From Planosporangium mesophilum (GTDB taxonomy: Bacteria > Actinomycetota > Actinomycetes > Mycobacteriales > Micromonosporaceae): a stretch of 64,000 bases of DNA. Of the stretch, positions 17,788 through 26,606 are shown piece after piece; the stretch's first letter is position 1, and each line of letters opens with the position of its first letter. The notes below the pieces were generated by a model that had not been told where the DNA came from, did not search any database, and was given only the letters and a program-made list of their open reading frames with translations. The stretch is taken from positions 62,001-126,000 of the forward strand of contig NZ_BOON01000015.1 of the NCBI RefSeq assembly GCF_016863255.1, in the 5' to 3' direction. The position numbers were made by a program, and so were the translations under genes.

Positions 17788-18456
17788 TCAGAACTTGGGC
17801 GAGTCGGGAGCTTCGAGCAGGCCGAGCCGCAGCGCCGTCATCAGCGCCTGGGCCCGGTTGGCCGCGCCCAGCTTCTCGTACAGCTTCGAGATGTGGGTCT
17901 TGGCGGTCGACTCGGACACGAACAGCTGCTTGGCGATGCCCGCGACGCTCATGCCGTCGGCGAGCAGGCGCAGCACCTGACCCTCGCGCGGGGACAGTTG
18001 CGGCCCGGTGGGCGCCAGCCGCCGCTTCATCGCCTCGGCGAGGTCGGCCGCGGTGAAGGCGCTGGGCGCCGACGCGGCGTGGCGGGCGGCCGCGACGACC
18101 TCGTCGGCGGGGGCGGTCTTCGGTACGAACGCGCTCGCGCCGGCTTCGAGGGCGCCGAACAACTGGTCGTCGCCGGCGTACATGGTCAGCACGACGATGC
18201 CCATGTTGGCGCTGGTCTTGCGGAGCGCGCGGGTGGCCTCGAGGCCACTGCCGTCGGGCAGACGCAGGTCCATGATGACGACATCGGGCTGCAGCGCGCC
18301 GGCCTGGCGGATCGCCTCGGCCGCGGTCGCCGCCTCGCCGACCACCTCGAACTGCCGGTCACGCTCGAACGCGTGGCGAAGCCCCCGGCGAATGAGGTCG
18401 TGGTCGTCGACGAGCAGAACCTTGGTCCGGGTGGTCGAGGTGACGGGTGTGGACAT
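17788..18456 (-). CDS. NarL/LuxR-family response regulator
   Basis: A 222-residue two-component regulator. The receiver domain has VLLVDDHDLIRRGLRHAFER, the phosphoacceptor in VVIMDLRLPDG, and Thr and Lys at VVLTMYAGDD and AFVPKTAPADE. The C-terminal LuxR HTH reads LSPREGQVLRLLADGMS and SESTAKTHISKLYEKLG. ATG 18456 follows AAGGAG by 11 nt; a GTG at 18489 would overlap the kinase stop and is the alternative. It is encoded just after its histidine kinase, so they form a cognate pair. Target genes are unknown. Confidence 0.93.
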   Translation of the reverse strand: MSTPVTSTTRTKVLLVDDHDLIRRGLRHAFERDRQFEVVGEAATAAEAIRQAGALQPDVVIMDLRLPDGSGLEATRALRKTSANMGIVVLTMYAGDDQLFGALEAGASAFVPKTAPADEVVAAARHAASAPSAFTAADLAEAMKRRLAPTGPQLSPREGQVLRLLADGMSVAGIAKQLFVSESTAKTHISKLYEKLGAANRAQALMTALRLGLLEAPDSPKF

Positions 18457-18485
18457 TCCGGAGCTCTCTCCTTGCTTAGTGTGAC

Positions 18486-20144
18486 TCACACGCTACCGCG
18501 CCGCGGCGCGGAGCCAAGCACAACTGCCACTGTCGTGCCACTCGGCACACGAGGCCTGATCTCCAACCGGCCACGGATACGTTCCGCGCGTTCAGCCATG
18601 ATTGCAAGACCGTACCGGCCCTCTTTGGGCCGATCCACCATCCCGTGTCCGTCATCTGACACTTCGATCTCGGCGAACGGCGGATCAATGGTGCAGGTCA
18701 CCCACAGGTTCTCGGCTCCGGCGTGCTTGCGCGCGTTCGTGATCGCCTCCTGGGCGATGCGCAGCAGTTCGGCCTCTGTGGCGGCGGGCAGCCGGGCGGT
18801 CGACTCGTCCAGCGACAGGTGCACCCGCAGGCCGGCCGACTGCCCGACGGTACGGGCGTAGTCCGCGATCGCCGTGGCCAGGCCGCCGTACCGGTCCACC
18901 TCGCTGCGCAGCTCGAACAGGGACAGTCGCAGCTCGGTGATGACCCGGGTGACCTCGTTGCGCAGTACCCGCAGCTCCTCGGTGGTGGCGTCGACGTCCG
19001 GGAGGGTGGCCAGGGCGTTGTCGATGCCGTACCCGACCATCACCAGTTCCTGCGCGACCCCGTCGTGGATCTCGCGGGCCAGCCGCTGCCGTTCCTCCGA
19101 TGTCGCCAGCGAGCGGACCTCGTCGAAGAGCAGGGCCGCCTCCAGCCGCAGCGCGGCCGGCGCGGCCACCTGCGCGGCCTGGGCGACCAGGGCCGGCGGG
19201 TACGCGCCCGGCGAGTCGGCCTCCAGCGCGATCAACCCGATCGTACGGACGCCGGCGACCAGCGGCACGATCAGCGCCGACACCTCGACCCCCGGGGGTA
19301 CCGCGGAGCGGGCCTGCGACCGGTTGGCCGTCTGCGGTTGCTGGCTGGCCCACGCGTCGGCGATCGCCGAGTCGGCGTCCAGGCCGGTCTCCCAGTCGAC
19401 CCGGTCGGCCCCCATCTGGGCCAGTACCACCAGCCGGCCGCCGCCGCTGGTGGACAGGACGGCCGCCCGGGTCGCCGGCGCGACCGCGCGTACCTCGTCG
19501 AGCAGGTGCTCGGCCAGGCCGCCGGGGTCCAGAGTGGCGCCGGGCAGTTGCCGGGCGACGCTGCGCAACTGGGTGAGCAGGCGGGTCGCCTCCGCGTACG
19601 GCTGGGGCGAGTCGCGCTGGGCGAGCAGGCTGTGCTGCAGGATCCCGGCCACCGCCGCGGCGGCGATGCTCAGGCCGACCCACTGGACGGCCGAGCCGGT
19701 GAACCCGGCCGGGCCGAGGTCGGGGTCGGCGAGCCGGGCCGCGGTGAGCACCACGACGGCGGTCGCCAGCAGCGCGGGTGGCTCGAACCGGCGACGGGCC
19801 AGGGTGGCCGCCACGGTCGGTACCCACAGGTAGGCCAGGACGACGGCCGCGGCGCCCACGGTCGCGCCGGACCGGTAGGCGGCGTGCGCGATCGCGGCCG
19901 CGGCGAGACAGGTGACCGCGACCTCGGCCATGCGCGACAGCGGTCCGATCACGCGGTGCTGCGGCATCAGTACGGCCGGAGCGCCCGCCAGCACCATCAG
20001 CGCCAGCCAACCGAGCACGTCCTGGTACGGCGCCAGGCGCAGGGACAGCACCGCCACCAGGGCGAGCACGCCGGCCCGGACCGCCAGTCCGAGCAGGCGC
20101 GGCCGAGGCAGGAGTACGGGATTGAGTGGCTCCTCAACTGCCAT
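18486..20144 (-). CDS. GAF-domain sensor histidine kinase (HisKA_3 type)
   Basis: A 552-residue membrane kinase. The first 190 residues hold several hydrophobic spans; residues about 210-335 form a GAF-like domain; the phosphoacceptor is His360 in RLAREIHDGVAQELVMVGYG; the ATPase part has an N-box (EAITNARKHAGA) and DDGHGM. The second glycine-rich box is short (GRYGLAIMAERA). Its start overlaps the fatty-acyl ligase stop by 11 bp and its stop meets the regulator gene, giving an operon fadD - kinase - regulator. The signal could be a small ligand, redox state or membrane state. Confidence 0.92.
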   Translation of the reverse strand: MAVEEPLNPVLLPRPRLLGLAVRAGVLALVAVLSLRLAPYQDVLGWLALMVLAGAPAVLMPQHRVIGPLSRMAEVAVTCLAAAAIAHAAYRSGATVGAAAVVLAYLWVPTVAATLARRRFEPPALLATAVVVLTAARLADPDLGPAGFTGSAVQWVGLSIAAAAVAGILQHSLLAQRDSPQPYAEATRLLTQLRSVARQLPGATLDPGGLAEHLLDEVRAVAPATRAAVLSTSGGGRLVVLAQMGADRVDWETGLDADSAIADAWASQQPQTANRSQARSAVPPGVEVSALIVPLVAGVRTIGLIALEADSPGAYPPALVAQAAQVAAPAALRLEAALLFDEVRSLATSEERQRLAREIHDGVAQELVMVGYGIDNALATLPDVDATTEELRVLRNEVTRVITELRLSLFELRSEVDRYGGLATAIADYARTVGQSAGLRVHLSLDESTARLPAATEAELLRIAQEAITNARKHAGAENLWVTCTIDPPFAEIEVSDDGHGMVDRPKEGRYGLAIMAERAERIRGRLEIRPRVPSGTTVAVVLGSAPRRGSV

Positions 20145-21933
20145 AGATCGCGGCGATCTCGTTGGCGTACTCCTTCATGACCACGTTCCGCTTGACCTTG
20201 AGCGATGGGGTCAGCTCGCCGGTCGCCTCGGTGAAGTCACGGGGCAGGATGCGGAACGATTTGATCGCCTCGGCCTTCGAGACGGCCTGGTTAGCGTAGT
20301 CGACGGCCTCCTGGACGGCCGCCCGCAGTTCCTCGTCGCGGGACAGTTCGGCCACGGTGGCGTCGGCCGGCTTGCCGTGCTCGGCCTTCCACGCCGGCAG
20401 CGACTCCTCGTCGATCGTCACCAGCGCCGCGATGAACGGCTGCCGGTCCCCGACGACCATGCACTGGCTGACCAGGACGTGCCCGCGGATGCGGTCCTCC
20501 AGCACGGCGGGCGCGACGTTCTTGCCGCCGGCGGTGACGATCAGTTCCTTCTTGCGGCCGGTGATGCTCAGGAACCCGTCGTGGTCGAGGGTGCCAAGGT
20601 CACCGCTGTGGAACCAGCCGTCGGCGTCGAGCGCCTCGGCCGTGGCGGCCTCGTTGTTCCAGTACCCCCGGAAGACCTGGGGGCCCTTGATCAGGATCTC
20701 GCCGTCGTCGGCGATCTGCACCGTGGTACCGGGCAGCGGGCGACCGACCGTACCGAGGCGGATCCCGTCGTCGAAGTTGGCCGCGACCACCGGGGAGGTC
20801 TCGGTCAGGCCGTACCCCTCGCGGACGTCGAGGCCGATGCCCCGGTAGAAGTGGGCCAGCCGGACGCCGAGCGGCGCGCCGCCGGAGATCGCGTACTCGC
20901 AGCGCCCGCCGAGCGCGGCGCGCAGCTTGCCGTACACGAGCTTGTTGAACAGCGCGTGCTGGGCGCGCAGCACCAGCCCGGGGCCGCCGGAGTCCAGCGA
21001 CTCGCTGTACGCGATCGCGATCTGCTCGGCCCGCTTGAAGATGCCGCCCTTGCCGTCGGCGGCCGCCTTCTGCTGCGCGGTGTTGTAGACCTTCTCGAAC
21101 ACCCGCGGCACCGAGAGGATGAACGTCGGCTGGAACGACGCCAGGTCCGCGACGAGGTTCTTGACGTCGGGGGCGTGCCCCATCCGGACCCGGGCCTGTA
21201 CGCAACCGGCCTGGATGATGCGGGCGAACGAGTGGGCCAGCGGCAGGAACAGCAGGGTTGCCGCGTCGTCGCGGAACAGCGCCCGCAGCTTGGGTACCGC
21301 GTTGGCGATGTCCGCGTACAGGTTGCGGTGGGTCAGTACGCAGCCCTTGGGTCGGCCGGTGGTACCGCTGGTGTAGATGATCGTGGCGGTGTCGTCGGCG
21401 TTGACCGCGTGGCGGCGCTCGTCCACCTCCTCGGCTCCGACGGCGGCACCGGCGGCGACGAGTTCGTCGACCGCGCCGCGATCGGCTTCGATCTGCCAGA
21501 GGTGGGTCATCGTCGGGATCCGGTCGCGCACCTCAGAGACGGTCGCGCGGTGGGCGTCGGTCTCCACGAAGCAGGCGACCGCGCCGGAGTCCGACAGGAT
21601 CCAGGCGACCTGCTCGGCGCTGGAGGTCTCGTAGATCGGTACGGTGACCGCCCCGGCGGCCCAGATCGCGTAGTCGATGAGGGTCCACTCGTACCGGGTC
21701 CGGCTCATCAGGCCGATCCGGTCACCCACCTGTACTCCGGCGGCGATCAGGCCCCGGGCCAGCGCCACCACCTCGTCGAGGAACTGGCCGCAGGTGACGT
21801 CGCGCCACTCGTCGCCGACGCGGCGGGCGAACTGGATCGCGTCCGGCGCCTGCGCCGCGTTCGCCCATACCGGGTCGGTGAGGTTGGCCGAATCGCCGAT
21901 GATCGCGACCGGCGGTACGGAGAACTCCCGCAC
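20134..21933 (-). CDS. Long-chain fatty-acid-CoA ligase (FadD15-like)
   Basis: A 599-residue AMP-forming acyl-CoA synthetase. Key motifs are the P-loop-like TIIYTSGTTGRPKGC, GYGLTETSPVVAA, and the hinge FHSGDLGTLDHDGFLSITGR with DxG and the adenylation Lys in GRKKELIVTAGGKNVAP. It activates fatty acids for lipid synthesis or degradation. GTG 21933 has GAGGAG 5 nt upstream, better than the frame from 21993. It is first of an operon with a histidine kinase and response regulator, an arrangement worth noting. In mycobacteria fadD15 occupies the same position next to pimB'. Confidence 0.93.
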   Translation of the reverse strand: MREFSVPPVAIIGDSANLTDPVWANAAQAPDAIQFARRVGDEWRDVTCGQFLDEVVALARGLIAAGVQVGDRIGLMSRTRYEWTLIDYAIWAAGAVTVPIYETSSAEQVAWILSDSGAVACFVETDAHRATVSEVRDRIPTMTHLWQIEADRGAVDELVAAGAAVGAEEVDERRHAVNADDTATIIYTSGTTGRPKGCVLTHRNLYADIANAVPKLRALFRDDAATLLFLPLAHSFARIIQAGCVQARVRMGHAPDVKNLVADLASFQPTFILSVPRVFEKVYNTAQQKAAADGKGGIFKRAEQIAIAYSESLDSGGPGLVLRAQHALFNKLVYGKLRAALGGRCEYAISGGAPLGVRLAHFYRGIGLDVREGYGLTETSPVVAANFDDGIRLGTVGRPLPGTTVQIADDGEILIKGPQVFRGYWNNEAATAEALDADGWFHSGDLGTLDHDGFLSITGRKKELIVTAGGKNVAPAVLEDRIRGHVLVSQCMVVGDRQPFIAALVTIDEESLPAWKAEHGKPADATVAELSRDEELRAAVQEAVDYANQAVSKAEAIKSFRILPRDFTEATGELTPSLKVKRNVVMKEYANEIAAIYGS

Positions 21934-22103
21934 GTCGACTCCTCGCGTGTCTGCTGGCCGGTACCCGAAACGTACCGGCAATCCGGCCGCCACTGTATGT
22001 GGGGTTTACTGGAGCGCGCGCCGTGAGCGCGATCACGTGAGACGTTGATCAACTCGCTGGCGACTCTGGGTGAGCCGAAGAAGTGTGCCCGGCTCGGCGA
22101 GGG

Positions 22104-22109
22104 TAGCCT
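22104..22109 (+). promoter_or_regulatory. Probable -10 box (TAGCCT) for the SRPBCC gene
   Basis: TAGCCT is 7 nt before ATG 22117, and no ribosome-binding site lies between them. This points to a leaderless mRNA. Confidence 0.5.
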
Positions 22110-22116
22110 GCCGTTC

Positions 22117-22566
22117 ATGACGGACACCTCGACGCAGTCGATCGACATCGACGCGCCGTGCGATAAGGTCGCCGCGGTCATCTGCGACTTCCCTCGGTAC
22201 CCGGAGTGGGTGTCGGCGGTCAAATCCGCCGAGGTGGTGGAGGAGTACGAGGACGGCTACGCCAGCCAGGTGCATTTCGTGCTGGACGCCGGGGTCGTTG
22301 CCGACGAGTACATCCTCTCCTACGAGTACGCCGATGACGCCTCCCGCATCGAATGGCACCTCGTGAAGCCATCGAAGATGCAGAAGTCGCAGAGCGGCTC
22401 GTACGATCTTGCCGACAACGGCGACGGCACCACGACGGTGACGTACACCCTTGCCGTGGAGCTGTCGATCGGAATGTTGGGAATGTTCAAGCGCAAGGCT
22501 GAAAAGATGATCATGGATTCCGCTTTGAAGGAACTCAAGCGCCGCGTCGAGTCGGGTTCGGCGTGA
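22117..22566 (+). CDS. SRPBCC (polyketide cyclase/START-like) family protein
   Basis: A 149-residue START-fold protein, like M. tuberculosis Rv2185c, which has the same neighbourhood. The N-terminus shows the family pattern SIDIDAPCDKVAAVICDFPR and YPEWVSAVKSAEVVEEYE, and the C-terminal helix runs KRKAEKMIMDSALKELKRRV. The fold makes a hydrophobic pocket for lipids or polyketides; the ligand is unknown. Its stop overlaps the GTG of the next gene (22563-22566). Position beside fadD and the acyltransferase genes suggests lipid binding, an inference. Confidence 0.85.
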   Translation: MTDTSTQSIDIDAPCDKVAAVICDFPRYPEWVSAVKSAEVVEEYEDGYASQVHFVLDAGVVADEYILSYEYADDASRIEWHLVKPSKMQKSQSGSYDLADNGDGTTTVTYTLAVELSIGMLGMFKRKAEKMIMDSALKELKRRVESGSA

Positions 22567-23402
22567 GCGGGTACGACGAGCGACTCGGCTCGGCCCGCGA
22601 AGAGGCGGAGCGGCTCGTGGCGGCCGGCCTGGGCTGGGCGTCGACGGCGCTGCACGGCGTCGAGGCGAACCGGCAGTTGCGGGTACTGGCCGAGCAGGTC
22701 CTCGACTCGGACCGGGTCCACGACCTCGCCGCCGGCCTCGCCGGTTTCGTGAGCGGCGTGACGCCCGGTGCTGCTGGTGGTTCCGGCACATCCGGACCCG
22801 GTGTGTCGACCGGCTCCGCCGACTGCTGCGTGTGCCCGGTGTGCAAGGCGATCTCGGCGTTGCGCGACCCCAGTCCGGAGTTCGCCGAGCGGCTCGCGTC
22901 GGCGGTCGGCGACGTCGTGGTCGGAATCAGCGGGCTGCTCCGCGCGTTGAGCGGGACGGTACCCAGGCCGGGGCACCGCGGTGCCGAGGATCCGTGGCAC
23001 GAGGCCACCACCGCGCCGGAGTCCTCGGACCCGGCAGCGCGTCCGGAGTCCTCGGACACCCCGCCGCGTCCGGAGTCCTCGGATACAGCGCCGCGTCCGG
23101 AGTCCGAGGGTGCCGGGGCCGCGCCGGCCAAGCGGGCCGCCAAGAAGGCGGTGGCCAAGAAGGCCGTCGCGAAGAAGGCGGTCGCCAAGAAGACGGTCGC
23201 CAAGAAGACGGTCGCCAAGAAGACGGTCGCCAAGAAGACGGCGGCTGAGCCCGCCGCCAAGAAGGCAGCGGCGAAGAAGGCGGTGGCCAAGAAGGCCGTC
23301 GCCGGCAAGACCAACGCGCAACAGGCCGTGGCCAAGAAGGTCACGGCGAAGAAGGCTGTCAGGAGGGCGGTCCCCAGGGACCCCGGCGACGGCCCCGCAT
23401 GA
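22563..23402 (+). CDS. Protein with histone H1-like Lys/Ala-rich tail and CxxC motif
   Basis: A 279-residue, three-part protein of unknown function. Residues 1-75 are helical and acidic (SAREEAERLVAAGLGWASTA); residues about 90-140 include CCVCPVC, a possible metal site, and an amphipathic helix; then come three PESSD repeats; the final 95 residues are AKKAV/AKKTV repeats like bacterial histone H1 and the HupB tail, likely to bind DNA or RNA. The tail DNA (23128-23365) is a near-tandem minisatellite. Translation is coupled to the SRPBCC gene by a 4-bp overlap. Repeat number may vary between strains. Confidence 0.75.
   Translation: MSGYDERLGSAREEAERLVAAGLGWASTALHGVEANRQLRVLAEQVLDSDRVHDLAAGLAGFVSGVTPGAAGGSGTSGPGVSTGSADCCVCPVCKAISALRDPSPEFAERLASAVGDVVVGISGLLRALSGTVPRPGHRGAEDPWHEATTAPESSDPAARPESSDTPPRPESSDTAPRPESEGAGAAPAKRAAKKAVAKKAVAKKAVAKKTVAKKTVAKKTVAKKTAAEPAAKKAAAKKAVAKKAVAGKTNAQQAVAKKVTAKKAVRRAVPRDPGDGPA
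23128..23365. repeat. Coding minisatellite for AKKAV/AKKTV tail
   Basis: The repeated unit is 15 bp, variants of AAGAAGGCGGTCGCC and AAGAAGACGGTCGCC, in tandem with one less regular stretch in the middle. It encodes the basic tail of the histone-like protein and stays in frame throughout. Confidence 0.85.
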
Positions 23403-23421
23403 CGAACGAAAGCAGGAACGC

Positions 23422-24369
23422 GTGTCGTTGACCATCGGAGTCGACATCGGTGGGACCAAGGTGCTCGGCGGCATCGTCGGCCCCGACGGGCAGGTACTGG
23501 CCCAGGCGCGTCGACCCACGCCGGCCCACGATCCCGCCGGTACGCTGATCATGATCAGCGATGTGATCTCCGAGCTGACCAGCATCCACGAGGTGGACGC
23601 GATCGGCGTCGGCGCCGCCGGCTGGATCGACGCCCAGCGTTCGAAGATCATGTTCGCGCCGAACCTCGCGTGGCGGGACGAGCCGCTGCGCGACCGCATC
23701 GCCAGCCGGTTCGACGTTCCCGTCGTGGTCGAGAACGACGCCAACGTGGCCGCGTGGGCGGAGTTCCGCTTCGGCGCCGCCCGTGCCGCCTCCGACTCGA
23801 TGGTGCTCTACACCGTGGGTACCGGCATCGGCAGCGGGATCGTCCTCGGCGGGGAACTGATCCGCGGCGCCCATGGCGTCGCCGCCGAGCTCGGTCACGT
23901 CAGGGTCGTACCCGACGGCGAGCTCTGCGGCTGCAAGCGCCGGGGCTGCCTGGAGCAGTACGCCAGCGGCAGCGCCCTGGTCCGGTACGCCCGGGCCACC
24001 GCCAAGGAGAACCCCGACAAGGCCGAGCGCCTGCTCACCCTCGCGGGCGGGATGCCGGAGGCGATCACCGGTCCGATGGTCACGGCCGCCGGCAAGGACG
24101 GCGACCCGGCCGCGATCGCCGCGTTCGAGCAGGTCGGGTACTGGCTGGGCAACAGCATGGTCGACCTCGTCCAGGTCCTCGACCCGCAGGTGATCGTGAT
24201 CGGCGGCGGCGTGATCGACGCCGGTGAGCTGCTCATGGCCCCGGTCAGGGCCAGCTTCCGCGACTCCCTCGAGGCGCGCGGCGTCCTGCCGGTAGCCGAG
24301 GTGAAGGCCGCGGAGATGAGCAACCTCGCCGGGGTCGTCGGCGCCGCCGACCTGGCCCGCCGCCACTAG
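23422..24369 (+). CDS. glkA: ROK family glucokinase
   Basis: A 315-residue sugar kinase of the ROK family. The phosphate-binding motif is GVDIGGTKVLGGI, the catalytic region has VENDANVAAWAEF, and a zinc site occurs at GELCGCKRRGCLEQYASG. This matches actinobacterial glucokinase GlkA, which phosphorylates glucose and in Streptomyces acts in carbon catabolite repression. GTG 23422 is preceded by AGCAGGA; the frame extends far upstream through the histone-like gene, which is a shadow. It lies 19 bp after the histone-like gene. Confidence 0.92.
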   Translation: MSLTIGVDIGGTKVLGGIVGPDGQVLAQARRPTPAHDPAGTLIMISDVISELTSIHEVDAIGVGAAGWIDAQRSKIMFAPNLAWRDEPLRDRIASRFDVPVVVENDANVAAWAEFRFGAARAASDSMVLYTVGTGIGSGIVLGGELIRGAHGVAAELGHVRVVPDGELCGCKRRGCLEQYASGSALVRYARATAKENPDKAERLLTLAGGMPEAITGPMVTAAGKDGDPAAIAAFEQVGYWLGNSMVDLVQVLDPQVIVIGGGVIDAGELLMAPVRASFRDSLEARGVLPVAEVKAAEMSNLAGVVGAADLARRH

Positions 24370-24375
24370 AAGACC

Positions 24376-25059
24376 GTGAAGCTGCGCCTGCTGTCGTACA
24401 ACGTGCACGGGCTGCGCGACGACCTCGACGCCCTCGCCGCGGTGGTACGGGCCGCCGAGCCCGACGTGGTGGTCGTACAGGAGGCGCCGCGCCGGTTCGG
24501 CTGGCGGGCGAAGTCGGCGGCGCTCGCGCGCCGCTTCGGCCTCGTGGTGGCCGGCGGTGGCCTGCCGGCCCTGGGCAACCTGGTGCTGACCAGCCTGCGG
24601 GTACGGGTGCTGGGGGAGACCTGCGTCCGGTACCCGCTGACGCCCGGTCGGCACCTGCGCGGTGCCGTGGTCGTCCGGTGCGAGGTCGGGCGTACCCGTT
24701 TCGCCGTCGCCGGCTCGCACCTGGCCACCGACGACCGCGAGCGGCCCGCCCAGGCCGAGCTGCTGCGGCGGGTACTGGCCGAGGTCGAGGACCCCCTGCT
24801 GCTCGGCATCGACGTCAACGAGACCCCGGCCGGCGACTCCTGGCGTACCCTCACCGGCGCCGGACTGGTCGACGCCGCCGCCGTCACGGGGTACGCGGAT
24901 CTGCCCACGTTCCCCGTCAGCGGGCCGGACCGCCGCATCGACGCGATCTTCGTCGACCCGCGCTGCGAGATCCTGGAGTACCGGGTCTTCGACCCGCCGC
25001 CGGCGCAGCTGGCCAGTGACCACTTCCCGTTGCTGGTCGACGTCACCCTGCCTTCGTGA
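24376..25059 (+). CDS. Endonuclease/exonuclease/phosphatase (EEP) family protein
   Basis: A 227-residue metal-dependent phosphoesterase. Family motifs are LRLLSYNVHGLRDDL (Asn metal ligand), VVVQEAPRRFGW (catalytic Glu), LGIDVNETP (Asp/Asn) and the C-terminal SDHFPLLVDV (Asp-His). The family covers DNA repair nucleases, sphingomyelinases and inositol phosphatases; no signal peptide is visible, so this copy is likely cytosolic. It starts at GTG 24376, 6 bp after the glucokinase stop, so the two are probably co-transcribed. A hairpin follows its stop. Confidence 0.88.
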   Translation: MKLRLLSYNVHGLRDDLDALAAVVRAAEPDVVVVQEAPRRFGWRAKSAALARRFGLVVAGGGLPALGNLVLTSLRVRVLGETCVRYPLTPGRHLRGAVVVRCEVGRTRFAVAGSHLATDDRERPAQAELLRRVLAEVEDPLLLGIDVNETPAGDSWRTLTGAGLVDAAAVTGYADLPTFPVSGPDRRIDAIFVDPRCEILEYRVFDPPPAQLASDHFPLLVDVTLPS

Positions 25060-25064
25060 TCATT

Positions 25065-25083
25065 ACGACTCTCGACGAGTCGT
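25065..25083 (+). terminator. Hairpin after the EEP phosphatase gene
   Basis: Inverted repeat ACGACTC/GAGTCGT with a 5-nt loop, six bases after the stop at 25059. The stem is short, so this is a tentative terminator. The rest of the 140-bp gap before the monooxygenase gene shows no clear promoter. Confidence 0.45.
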
Positions 25084-25199
25084 GGTCTCCGGACGCCGTT
25101 GGGGCAATGACTTTCCCGAAGTTGTGACGATCTTCTCCGCGAGGGTGGACAAGACGCTTCCGCTGCCGAGAGGATGCCGAGCCGGGAGGGGAGTCAAAC

Positions 25200-26606
25200 G
25201 TGACTGACGACATCGGGATTCGGCCCGACACCGCGGCATCCGCAGCCCGGGTGTGGCGCGACGGCGAGCCGGTGTACGACCGCGGCGACGCGGTCTGCGT
25301 GATCGGCGCCGGGGGCAGCGGCCTCAACGCGATCAAGAACCTCCGGGAGGCCGGGTTCAGCGTCGACTGCTACGAGCGGGAGACCACCGTCGGCGGGGCC
25401 TGGAACTGGCGGCACGACCGCAGCCCGGTCTACGCCGGCGCATACCTCATCTCGTCGAAGCCGTTCACCCAGTTCCCCGACTTCCCGATGCCCGACGACT
25501 GGCCGGACTACCCGCACCACTCGCAGCTACTGGCGTACTTCGAGCGGTACGCCGACCACTTCGGCCTGCGCGAGCACATCTGGTTCGGCACCGAGGTGAC
25601 CCGGATCGACGCGGTGCCCGACAGCCGGCACTGGGACGTCACGATCCGCGGTTCGCGCGGGGGGGATCCGAAGACCCTGCGGTACGCCGCCGTCGTGGTC
25701 GCCAACGGCCACAACTGGTCGCCGCGCTGGCCCGAGCTCGAGGGCCTGGAGGACTTCCGGGGACAGGTGCTGCACGCGAGCGCGTACTCCGACACGGCCC
25801 AGTTGCGCGGCCGCAAGGTCCTCGTCATCGGGGGCGGCAACACCGGCTGCGACATCGCGGTGGAGGCCGCGCAGCAGGCGACCCGCTGCTGGCACTCGAC
25901 CCGCCGCGGCTACTGGTACGCCCCGAAGTACGCCATGGGCCGCCCCGCCGACCAGGCCAACGACCTGATGCGATGGGCGCGCCTGCCGATGTGGCTGCGC
26001 CGCTGGATGTTCAAGCGGCTGCTGGGCGCGACGATCGGCGACTTCACCCGGCTGGGCCTGCGCCGGCCCGACCACGAGCTGTACGAGTCGCACCCGGTCG
26101 TCAACAGCCAGCTTCCGTACTACCTCGGGCACGGCGCGATCGCGCCGGTGCCGGACGTCGCGCGGTTCACTCGCAACGGCGTGGAGTTCGTCGACGGGTC
26201 GAGCGCCGAGCCCGACCTGGTGATCTTCGCCACCGGGTACCGGCCGGAGTTCGAGTTCGCCAGCCCTGAGCTGCTGGGCATCGACCACGACGGGAAGCCC
26301 CGGCTGCGGCTGCAACTGTTCTCCCGTACGCACCCCACGCTCGCGGTCGCCGGTCTGGTTCAGCCGGACAGCGGCATCTTCCCGATCGTGCACTGGCAGA
26401 CCGCCCTGATCGCGCGCTGGCTGCGGCTGTGGGACACCGCCCCGGAGCGCGCCGCCGCGATCTGGAGCCGGCACCAGGGCGAGCCGGAGCGGCGGTTCAC
26501 CCAGGCGCGGGTCACCGGCTCCAGCCGGCACTGGTTCGAGGTCGACCACATCGTGTACCTGCGGGCGCTCCAGCGCTCCCTCGACGAGCTGGAGGCCGTC
26601 AAATGA
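25200..26606 (+). CDS. Flavin-containing monooxygenase (class B)
   Basis: A 468-residue FAD and NADPH enzyme. The FAD motif is VIGAGGSG (Gly36 to Gly41), the FMO signature FRGQVLHASAYSD (FxGxxxHxxxY), the NADPH motif VIGGGNTG, and the C-terminal FATGYRPEF. The Tyr in the signature fits an N/S-oxidising FMO rather than a Baeyer-Villiger enzyme, whose signature ends in Trp-Pro/Asp. GTG 25200 has a strong GGGAGGGGAG site. It overlaps the hydrolase gene by 4 bp. The substrate is unknown. Confidence 0.92.
   Translation: MTDDIGIRPDTAASAARVWRDGEPVYDRGDAVCVIGAGGSGLNAIKNLREAGFSVDCYERETTVGGAWNWRHDRSPVYAGAYLISSKPFTQFPDFPMPDDWPDYPHHSQLLAYFERYADHFGLREHIWFGTEVTRIDAVPDSRHWDVTIRGSRGGDPKTLRYAAVVVANGHNWSPRWPELEGLEDFRGQVLHASAYSDTAQLRGRKVLVIGGGNTGCDIAVEAAQQATRCWHSTRRGYWYAPKYAMGRPADQANDLMRWARLPMWLRRWMFKRLLGATIGDFTRLGLRRPDHELYESHPVVNSQLPYYLGHGAIAPVPDVARFTRNGVEFVDGSSAEPDLVIFATGYRPEFEFASPELLGIDHDGKPRLRLQLFSRTHPTLAVAGLVQPDSGIFPIVHWQTALIARWLRLWDTAPERAAAIWSRHQGEPERRFTQARVTGSSRHWFEVDHIVYLRALQRSLDELEAVK

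Noticed and set aside
23128-23365. Lys/Ala repeats as non-coding satellite
   Set aside because: The unit is a multiple of three, keeps frame throughout and encodes a known kind of basic tail.
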